This document shows positions 1-5,285 of a DNA stretch of 6,678 nt, piece after piece. Under the pieces are notes generated by a model, which was not told the DNA's origin, ran no database searches, and saw only the letters and a list, made by a program, of their open reading frames with translations. Position 1 is the stretch's first letter. Every line of letters starts with the position of its first letter. The position numbers were made by a program, and so were the translations under genes. Source of the DNA: Rhodospirillaceae bacterium UBA4479 (GTDB lineage: Bacteria; Pseudomonadota; Alphaproteobacteria; Rhodospirillales; Casp-alpha2); the NCBI GenBank assembly GCA_002389175.1, contig DGNZ01000292.1, forward strand, positions 1 through 6,678. Reading direction: 5' to 3'.

Positions 1-1
1 A

Positions 2-409
2 GACATGAAGGCGCGGATTGAGAACCTTATAGGTATTCACCGTTATGGATGGAATGGTGGGGGCGCGATCACGCAATTGAGCGAAGAACAGCGCCGCAAA
101 ACCCCCGATGTCGAACATCCCGTTGTTAGGACACATCCGATCACAGGACAAAAGATTCTGTTCGTCAATCCAGGTTTCACGATGGCGATTAAGGGGATGG
201 AACAATCCGAGAGTGATGAGCTTCTTGCGGAACTGTTTGAACATCAAATCCAACCGCAGTTTCAGTACCGCCACAAATGGCAGCCGCGTCAGTTGGTCAT
301 CTTAGATAATCGGGCATCCATGCACTGCGCCGTTGCTGGTTATAGCGAGCCAATGCGGAAACTCAGAATGATTGTTGGATGTACGGATCAGGCTTTGTTG
401 GCAGCTTGA
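2..409 (+). CDS. TauD/TfdA-family Fe(II)/2-oxoglutarate-dependent dioxygenase, C-terminal part (5' end outside window)
   Basis: This is the C-terminal half of a non-heme iron dioxygenase of the TauD/TfdA family, cytosolic enzymes that couple 2-oxoglutarate decarboxylation to substrate hydroxylation. The frame is open to the window edge. The Met codon at 5 is probably internal: about 135 residues are visible where the family has about 280, and the HxD iron-ligand half is missing. Visible family features, counted from that Met, are HPVVRTHPITGQKILFVNPGF (38-58), the core strand block, and LDNRASMHCAV (100-110), which matches the WDNRxxxHxA motif. There H107 is the distal iron-binding His, and R118 or R121 is the likely 2-oxoglutarate-binding Arg. 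The usual Trp before DNR is Leu, and the stretch after the His looks about one residue shorter than in E. coli TauD. The substrate cannot be told: taurine, another sulfonate, a herbicide-like acid or an amine-derived acid are all possible. It ends inside the convergent PadR-like gene. Confidence 0.85.
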   Translation, partial: DMKARIENLIGIHRYGWNGGGAITQLSEEQRRKTPDVEHPVVRTHPITGQKILFVNPGFTMAIKGMEQSESDELLAELFEHQIQPQFQYRHKWQPRQLVILDNRASMHCAVAGYSEPMRKLRMIVGCTDQALLAA

Positions 410-963
410 AGCGCAATACGCTTTTGCACGATCCAGTCGTGGCGACTGACCAGTTCTTCGATTTCGCGATCCAACCAATCAATAAGATGATCAGCGTCAT
501 CAGCATGATGTCCGCGAAGTTCTTCGAGCCGGGCGAGTTCGTTTTCGATGGTGGCGCCGAGCATATACATTTGTTCGCACTGATCTTCAGCAATCAGGCA
601 GTCAAGAAAACGGAATTTAAGCGCGACGACCAACTTGTTGAGATCATTTTCTGCGGCTTTGATATTCGCCTTAAGCAGAATTTGAAGTTCTTTATGACCT
701 TCTTCGGTGATTTCAAGCAAATCATCACCATCGGACTCGGACATTGGCTCGGATGCCGTCCCAGAGACGGGTTTGACCAATCCTTCGTGCTTCAGCAGTT
801 CGATAGACATGCCGAGAACATCAAGCGAAGGTCCCATCACATGCGTAATGAAATAACGTACGTTCGACGCCAATTCAGCGTACGACGCGTTACCGCCAGC
901 TAGAATACCTAGTGCGCAAAGGCGCGTGGCTTCTTTTGGGGTTAGAGTGTTATCAGCATACAT
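388..963 (-). CDS. PadR-like winged-helix transcriptional regulator
   Basis: This 191-residue protein has the layout of a PadR-family DNA-binding regulator. Residues about 8-62 look like the helical winged-helix core (LTPKEATRLCALGILAGG, then SIELLKHEGLV, then LEITEEGHKEL at 83-93, the typical LTxxG end of the wing). Residues about 100-190 are almost entirely charged helix, suited to the Vir-type C-terminal dimerisation region. There is no transmembrane segment or signal peptide. The stretch where the wing tip should be (about 66-81, SGTASEPMSESDGDD) is acidic rather than basic, which is odd for a DNA-contacting wing. The start is supported by a GGAAGG Shine-Dalgarno sequence (973-978) 9 bases upstream and by a good promoter ahead of it. 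The stop overlaps the convergent dioxygenase gene by 22 bp. It lies 73 bp downstream of the aminotransferase on the same strand, so it may be partly co-transcribed and may control that gene. A MarR-like or other winged-helix assignment is possible. Confidence 0.65.
   Translation of the reverse strand: MYADNTLTPKEATRLCALGILAGGNASYAELASNVRYFITHVMGPSLDVLGMSIELLKHEGLVKPVSGTASEPMSESDGDDLLEITEEGHKELQILLKANIKAAENDLNKLVVALKFRFLDCLIAEDQCEQMYMLGATIENELARLEELRGHHADDADHLIDWLDREIEELVSRHDWIVQKRIALQAANKA
409..425 (+). terminator. Weak candidate terminator after the dioxygenase gene
   Basis: Immediately after the dioxygenase stop codon (407-409), AAGCG (409-413) and CGCTT (419-423) can form a 5 bp stem with a 5-base loop, followed by a run of only four T (422-425). 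The placement is right for an intrinsic terminator, but the stem is short and the T tract minimal, and it lies inside the coding sequence of the opposing gene. It may be chance. Confidence 0.25.
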
Positions 964-991
964 GAGTGGTCACCTTCCGAACTCTATACGC

Positions 992-1020
992 TTTATAATC
1001 CGAATTAGATCTATAGTCCA
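992..1020 (-). promoter_or_regulatory. Sigma70-like promoter of the PadR-like gene
   Basis: Read on the - strand, a -35 hexamer TGGACT (1015-1020, 4 of 6 to TTGACA) is followed after exactly 17 bp by a -10 hexamer TATAAA (992-997, 5 of 6 to TATAAT). Transcription would start near 985, giving a leader of about 20 bases that contains the GGAAGG ribosome site. This gives the regulator a promoter separate from the upstream aminotransferase gene. No clear hairpin terminator is seen between the two genes, so read-through from the aminotransferase is also possible. Confidence 0.5.
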
Positions 1021-1036
1021 TGAAAGGATTGTGGAT

Positions 1037-2425
1037 TTACTGTGACCTCAGGCCTTCTGAACCGACCCACTTCTCGGCTTCATTCAAAGATTTCTCTGCA
1101 ATATCAAAGATTTCGTCGATTTCCGCATCCGTGGTGATCAACGGCGGGCAGAACGCGAGGTTATCGCCAATGGCCCGAACAATCAGACCGTTCTCTAGGC
1201 ATTTCCCCTCGGCTGCGGGGCCAACTTTTTGCGAAGGATCGAACGGCACGCGACCGTTTTTATCTTTCATGAGCTCCAGCGCCCCCATCATCCCGCAAGA
1301 TCGGGCGTTGCCGACCAAAGGATGTTCACCCAGTTGGGCCATGCGCTCCCCAAAATGCCCCATGACAGAGCGAACATGTCCGACGATATCGCGTTCCTCG
1401 TAAATTTTCAGGGTTTCAAGCGCGACCGCAGCCGAAACGGGGTGCCCGCCATATGTTGATCCATGGCCAAATACGCCAAGCTTTTCACTTTGCGCAATCA
1501 TGGCCTCATGGATTTTGTCGGAAATCATCAATGCCGAGATCGGCAAATAGGCGGATGACAATTGTTTCGCGCAGGATACGAAATCGGGGTCCAAATCAAA
1601 TGTTTGGCTACCCCACATATTGCCGGTCCGGCCGAACCCGTTGATCACTTCATCGGCGACCAGCAGGACATCATATTTTTTAAGCACCTTTTGGATTTTT
1701 TCGTAATAGGTCGCGGGGGCTACAATGACGCCGCCTGCACCCATGACAGGCTCACAGAACATGGCTGCGACTGTGTCTGGGCCTTCGTCTAGGATCATCT
1801 TTTCCAAATCTTCGGCGCAGCGCGTTGCGAACTGTTCTTCGCTCTCGCCGTCATGGCCTTCGCGGTAATAATGGGGGCACGTCGTATGCAGGATACCGTC
1901 GATGGGAAGATCAAAGTCACCATGCAGGTGCGGCAGACCCGTCAAACTGGCGGACGCCACGGTGACGCCGTGATAGCCGCGAATACGTGAAATGATCTTT
2001 TTCTTTTCCGGTTTGCCGATGGCGTTGTGGTAGTACCAAATCAGCTTAACGGCGAGATCGGTCGCCTCGGAGCCCGAGTTCGCAAACAAGACTTTGGACA
2101 TCCGTCCAGGTGCGATCCCTATGAGTTTTTCAGCCAAATCGATCACGACTTCGCAAGACCGATGATTAAAGCCGTGATAATACGCAAGTTTGCTCATCGC
2201 TTCTGTTGCGGCATCGATCAGACGTTGTTCCCCAAATCCCAAGCTGACGCACCACAGACCGGATAGCCCTTCGATATAGCTTTTGCCGGTATCATCGAAA
2301 ACGCGGATTCCGGCCCCTTTGGAAATCACCATTGGGCCCTTTTCTTGGTGGGCTTTTAAGTTGGTATAGCCATGCACGTGATAGGCGATATCACGGGCCT
2401 GTGGGGAATTTCCAAGTTCGTTCAT
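1037..2425 (-). CDS. Class III PLP-dependent aminotransferase (omega-amino acid/amine:pyruvate type)
   Basis: This is a complete 462-residue cytosolic transaminase of fold type I, class III. The enzyme moves the terminal amino group of an omega-amino acid or amine to a keto acid, usually pyruvate, giving an aldehyde and alanine. Visible active-site elements are GLWCVSLG with W58, the phosphate-binding NSGSEA (116-121), the cofactor-stacking YHG (151-153), E225 in CEPV, D258 in ADEVINGFGRTG, which contacts the pyridine nitrogen, the Schiff-base lysine K287 in CAKQLSSAYLPISAL, T324 in HGSTYGGHP from the partner subunit, and R417 in the region of the carboxylate-switching arginine. All key residues are intact and the length is normal. 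The SSAYLPIS block resembles the putrescine/beta-alanine/taurine:pyruvate branch, and the substrate is not decidable within it. The start has a GGAG site (2432-2435) 6 bases upstream. The gene is divergent from the stress-protein gene and followed by the PadR-like regulator on the same strand. A nearby dioxygenase makes sulfonate or amine catabolism plausible, by inference only. Confidence 0.93.
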   Translation of the reverse strand: MNELGNSPQARDIAYHVHGYTNLKAHQEKGPMVISKGAGIRVFDDTGKSYIEGLSGLWCVSLGFGEQRLIDAATEAMSKLAYYHGFNHRSCEVVIDLAEKLIGIAPGRMSKVLFANSGSEATDLAVKLIWYYHNAIGKPEKKKIISRIRGYHGVTVASASLTGLPHLHGDFDLPIDGILHTTCPHYYREGHDGESEEQFATRCAEDLEKMILDEGPDTVAAMFCEPVMGAGGVIVAPATYYEKIQKVLKKYDVLLVADEVINGFGRTGNMWGSQTFDLDPDFVSCAKQLSSAYLPISALMISDKIHEAMIAQSEKLGVFGHGSTYGGHPVSAAVALETLKIYEERDIVGHVRSVMGHFGERMAQLGEHPLVGNARSCGMMGALELMKDKNGRVPFDPSQKVGPAAEGKCLENGLIVRAIGDNLAFCPPLITTDAEIDEIFDIAEKSLNEAEKWVGSEGLRSQ

Positions 2426-2535
2426 GATGTTCTCCGGCTCGTATTATTGGACTGACATCTCTTGATGCGCGTTGAAGGTATCAAACTTCGAATAGCTCGC
2501 CTTGTCCAATCAAGAACGCAAACTATTTACGAAAC

Positions 2536-2549
2536 TTGACCTAAATCAA
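2536..2549 (+). promoter_or_regulatory. FNR/FnrL-type binding site upstream of the universal stress protein gene
   Basis: TTGACCTAAATCAA differs from the FNR consensus TTGAT-N4-ATCAA at one position. Its centre is 71 bp before the start codon. A -10-like TATGAG lies at 2575-2580, which would put the transcription start near 2586, about 43 bp from the box centre and close to the -41.5 spacing of class II FNR activation. No good -35 hexamer is seen, as expected for an activator-dependent promoter. Oxygen-limitation control by FnrL of stress-protein genes is established in related alphaproteobacteria; its action here is inferred. Confidence 0.6.
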
Positions 2550-2613
2550 AGCGCAGGTCCGATGGGTATCCGAGTATGAGGCAACAATAAGGTTCCTATT
2601 TGGAGGGGAAGAC

Positions 2614-3453
2614 ATGGCATATAAAAATATCTTGGTTCATTTGAGTGAAAAGCGCGCCAGCGATAACGCTGTAGAAGCGGCATTGTCGATTGCGCAAAAC
2701 CATGGTTCGCGTGTGATTGGCTTGTTTGCAGGCCTGCCCTATGACATGCCGCAATATATTTCTGCCCAGTTACCTGCGGAAATCGTCAATGCCTACAGAA
2801 CCAATACAAAAGAACAAGCTGACAAGCTGATTGCTGTGTTCGAGAAGAAATGCGCCGATATCGATGTGAAGTGCGAATCGCGAACGGGTGATTGGAATGA
2901 TCTGATTGAGCGGGTGATTTGCACACATGCACGCTACGCGGATTTGGTGGTGATCGGTCAACCCGATCCGGAAAACGATGGCGGATATACCCGTGATGCT
3001 GCCGATTACATCGTTCTGAATGCAGGTTCACCTGTATTGCTGGTTCCGACACGGACGGCGACGCACGGCTTTGGTGGCGATGTGTTGGTCGCGTGGGACG
3101 GCAGTGCGAACGCCGCACGCGCGATCCGTGACGCGATGCCGATGCTGGAAAAAGCAAAAAAGGTTAAAGTTCTGGCCGTTGATCCTAAACCGGGCAGGCA
3201 CGGGCTCGGTGATCTTCCTGGCGCTGACATTGCACATCACTTGTCGACCCACGGTGTTGTTGCCGAGGCTGATCACGTCACGTCGGGTAACATAGATATC
3301 GGAGATGTATTGCTTAATGAAGCGGCTGACATGGGCGCTGATTTGATCATATCTGGTGGTTATGGGCATTCGCGCCTGGGTGAGCTTATTCTTGGCGGTG
3401 TGACAGACACGCTGATGAAGAAAATGACCGTTCCGGTATTGATGTCACACTAA
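2614..3453 (+). CDS. Tandem-domain universal stress protein (UspA family)
   Basis: This 279-residue cytosolic protein consists of two fused Usp domains. Domain 1 covers about 3-145 (YKNILVHLSEKRASDNAVEAAL at its start, ending in GSPVLLVP). Domain 2 covers about 155-279 (DVLVAWDGSANAARAI, then SGGYGHSRLGELILGG at 247-262, ending in MTVPVLMSH). Domain 2 keeps the nucleotide-binding loop pattern G-x2-G-x9-G, with Gly where many members have Ser or Thr. Domain 1 lacks that glycine pattern (GQPDPENDGGYTRDAADYIV), so only the second half is likely to bind ATP. The family takes part in survival under stress, starvation or low oxygen, with no single reaction. The start is certain: GGAGGGG (2602-2608) lies 5 bases upstream. 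The gene is preceded by an FNR-type box, suggesting induction when oxygen is short. It is monocistronic and its last 9 bp overlap the end of the convergent LysR gene. Confidence 0.93.
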   Translation: MAYKNILVHLSEKRASDNAVEAALSIAQNHGSRVIGLFAGLPYDMPQYISAQLPAEIVNAYRTNTKEQADKLIAVFEKKCADIDVKCESRTGDWNDLIERVICTHARYADLVVIGQPDPENDGGYTRDAADYIVLNAGSPVLLVPTRTATHGFGGDVLVAWDGSANAARAIRDAMPMLEKAKKVKVLAVDPKPGRHGLGDLPGADIAHHLSTHGVVAEADHVTSGNIDIGDVLLNEAADMGADLIISGGYGHSRLGELILGGVTDTLMKKMTVPVLMSH

Positions 3454-4302
3454 TGTCGTTGCGGATGCGGTTCCTAGGATCGCGTCCGCCAACGCATCGC
3501 AGGGCGGTGTGTTGGCTCTAAGGCCGCGCGCCAAAACCACGTCCAGTGAGTCAATTTCTGGCAACCCGTCGGCTTTTCCAAGCCGTGTAAAGCCCTTGGG
3601 GGCTGCAGATTGAACAACGGCAGCAATCGCCAAGTCGGCTTCTACGATCGACATCATACCAAGCTGGCTCAGGCTCGAATACGCGGCCCGATATGTGATC
3701 TCGGCATTTTCCAATGCGGCGATGACAACATCGCGGGCACGGCTGCCGGGCTCAAACAAAGCGACGGGCAGGGGCGAGCGGGCGAGTGCCTGACGTTCGG
3801 GCGATGAAATCCATACCATGGGCTCTCGTCGGATCAGCTCCCCTTCAACGCCCTTGGTTTCGGTAATGATCGCAAGATCAATATCGCCCGCCCAAAGTTG
3901 CGGCACGAGCGCTGTTGTCTGCGCACAGATCACCGTCAATTCGACTTTTGGGAAAACCGCGCCGAACCGCCGCAACACGGGCGGCAGGATCGATGAAATA
4001 TAATCATCAGGGGCCGCGATGGTCACGGACCCCGAAACATCAGGACGGCGGATGGCTTCAACCGCTTCGTCATGAAGTCGCAGCATGCGCCGCGCATAGG
4101 TTAGTAATTCTTCACCCGCATTGGTAAGGGTGACATTACGCGTATCACGCTTGAACAAATCACATTCCAAACGTTCTTCGAGTTTGGCGATCTGCATTGA
4201 CACGGTCGCCGGTGATTTATGCACAACACTGGCGGCTTTGGTGAAGCTGAGTGTATCGACAGCCGCGATAAAGGTTCGCAAAAGGGTGTGATCTAAGTTC
4301 AT
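3445..4302 (-). CDS. LysR-type transcriptional regulator
   Basis: This 285-residue regulator has the standard LysR layout. The N-terminal winged helix-turn-helix covers about 5-62 (TFIAAVDTLSFTKAASVVHKSPATVSMQIAKLEERLECDLFKRD, with the helix-turn-helix at about 18-37, followed by the wing LTNAGEELL). A linker helix spans about 65-86, and the periplasmic-binding-like effector domain runs from about 91 (GSVTIAAPDDYISSILPPVL) to the end. The length is slightly short of the usual 290-310 but nothing is missing. It is divergent from the EamA permease gene, and in such pairs the LysR protein usually controls the neighbouring exporter and itself in response to a small molecule; the ligand is unknown. 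The start at 4302 is the only sensible one, yet the bases before it are AT-only (TTAATTAA) without a Shine-Dalgarno sequence, suggesting weak translation initiation. The stop region overlaps the stress-protein gene by 9 bp. Confidence 0.92.
   Translation of the reverse strand: MNLDHTLLRTFIAAVDTLSFTKAASVVHKSPATVSMQIAKLEERLECDLFKRDTRNVTLTNAGEELLTYARRMLRLHDEAVEAIRRPDVSGSVTIAAPDDYISSILPPVLRRFGAVFPKVELTVICAQTTALVPQLWAGDIDLAIITETKGVEGELIRREPMVWISSPERQALARSPLPVALFEPGSRARDVVIAALENAEITYRAAYSSLSQLGMMSIVEADLAIAAVVQSAAPKGFTRLGKADGLPEIDSLDVVLARGLRANTPPCDALADAILGTASATTLV
3457..3494. other. Long GC-rich hairpin just after the stress-protein stop codon
   Basis: The arm CGTTGCGGATGCG (3457-3469) pairs with CGCGTCCGCCAACG (3481-3494), giving 13 pairs with one G.U wobble and a single bulged base. 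The 11-base interval itself contains the palindrome TCCTAGGA (3472-3479). It begins 4 bases after the stress-protein stop and lies within the last codons of the LysR gene. There is no T run on either side, so it is not a standard intrinsic terminator. It may protect the 3' end of the stress mRNA or mark where a Rho-type ending is trimmed. Chance from coding constraint cannot be excluded. Confidence 0.4.
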
Positions 4303-4320
4303 TTAATTAATCAGTTATTC

Positions 4321-4355
4321 TATATAATATGACTATACTATATTGTTTATATAAT
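4321..4355. promoter_or_regulatory. AT-rich divergent promoter/operator between the LysR and EamA genes
   Basis: This short stretch is nearly all A and T. ATATAATAT (4322-4330) and ATACTATAT (4335-4343) form an inverted repeat with one mismatch around a 4-base centre, a plausible LysR-type operator. The octamer TATATAAT occurs twice in direct orientation (4321-4328 and 4348-4355), and each copy contains a perfect TATAAT. The second TATAAT (4350-4355) would start EamA transcription near 4362. On the opposite strand TATAGT (4332-4337) and TATTAT (4324-4329) could serve the LysR gene. A -35 match for the EamA promoter is poor (ATGACT at 4329-4334, spacer 15), consistent with a regulator-dependent promoter. 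Confidence 0.45.
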
Positions 4356-4403
4356 TCATAAAAGTGCGCCATGCTGTTGATGGTTTTAATCAGCAGGTGC
4401 CGC

Positions 4404-5285
4404 ATGGATCGTTTAACACAGGGAATTTTCGGCTTAACAGCAGCCCAAATGATTTTGGGTACGCTGGGCGTGTGTTTGCTTGAAAGCGGTGTCGATTCTG
4501 TTTCTGCCGTTTATTATCGCTGTGTCATCGGTGGTTTGGTTTTACTGGCGTACTGCGCCTGGCGGCATGATTTGGTGTCGTTATGGGAACTGCCAAAACG
4601 TGAAATAGGCCTGGCGATACTCAGCGCCGTGTTGATGATTACAAACTGGGTTTTATTTTTCGAAGGTATCCGCCTGACCAGTATTGCCGTCGCAACCATC
4701 GTGTTTCACGTGCAACCCTTCTTTGTCGTCTTGTTGGGCGCGGCGCTCCTGCGCGAGAGAATACCCTTGATCATTTTTGCATGGATCGGATTGGCCTTGA
4801 TCGGACTGATCTTTGCAACGGGGATATCCGCAGGCGATCTTGGCGCTGCATCTGACTATACCCTTGGTCTTCTTGTCACCATCAGTGCGGCTTTGTCATA
4901 TGCGCTGGTAACGATCATCGCCAAGGGTTTGGTGCATACCAAGCCACATCAATTGACACTCATCCAATGCATAGTTGGAGCGTTGGCATTAGGCTTTATC
5001 GCGCCGGGTGAAGCATCATCATATGAATATCAACAATGGGGATGGTTGTTGGTGATGGGGGTTGTTCACACGGGCGGCGTTTATATCTTGCTTTATGGAT
5101 CGTTGCCCAAACTTACGACGCCGCTGATTGCTGTATTGTTGTTTGTTTATCCTGCGAGTGCTGTCATCGTGGATGCGTTTTTCTACGATCATCATATCAA
5201 CTTGCTTCAGGTCGCTGGCTTGGCGACGATTATTCTGGCGAGCTTGGGCGTCACGTTGAAATGGGGACAGCGAACGATTGTCTGA
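4404..5285 (+). CDS. DMT-superfamily permease, EamA type (probable small-molecule exporter)
   Basis: This 293-residue inner-membrane protein is built of two EamA repeats (about 6-138 and 152-285), with about ten hydrophobic helices. Examples are IGGLVLLAY at 42-50, PFFVVLLGAALL at 105-116 (followed by RERIP), AWIGLALIGLIFATG at 126-140 and the C-terminal AGLATIILASLGVTLKW. Members of the family usually export amino acids or related metabolites; the substrate here is unknown. I chose the ATG at 4404 because CAGCAGGTG lies just upstream as a ribosome site and the protein then starts at the usual MDRLTQGIFGL point before helix 1. An in-frame ATG at 4371 would add MLLMVLISRCR, has no good ribosome site, and would lie only about 9 bases from the inferred transcription start. 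The divergent LysR gene is the likely regulator. The stop codon directly abuts the stop of the convergent ABC permease gene. Confidence 0.9.
   Translation: MDRLTQGIFGLTAAQMILGTLGVCLLESGVDSVSAVYYRCVIGGLVLLAYCAWRHDLVSLWELPKREIGLAILSAVLMITNWVLFFEGIRLTSIAVATIVFHVQPFFVVLLGAALLRERIPLIIFAWIGLALIGLIFATGISAGDLGAASDYTLGLLVTISAALSYALVTIIAKGLVHTKPHQLTLIQCIVGALALGFIAPGEASSYEYQQWGWLLVMGVVHTGGVYILLYGSLPKLTTPLIAVLLFVYPASAVIVDAFFYDHHINLLQVAGLATIILASLGVTLKWGQRTIV

Noticed and set aside
379..903. A 174-codon open frame on the + strand covering the PadR-like gene
   Set aside because: It overlaps almost the whole - strand gene, starts inside the dioxygenase gene without a ribosome site, and shows no family motif. 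The - strand gene has a promoter, a ribosome site and a coherent helical protein.
2501..2514. CTTGTCCAATCAAG as a second true FNR box
   Set aside because: The half-sites are separated by two bases too few for the FNR/CRP dimer, so it was kept only as part of a weak cluster observation.
2426..2535. Sigma70 promoter for the aminotransferase gene on the - strand
   Set aside because: Only poor hexamer pairs are found (for example TTGGAC with TTTGAT at 18 bp), so no promoter could be placed with confidence.
2786..3157. Open frames of 60-125 codons on the - strand and in other frames within the stress-protein gene
   Set aside because: They are low-complexity Arg/Ser/His-rich shadow translations with no start signals. 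The + strand frame is a clear two-domain Usp.
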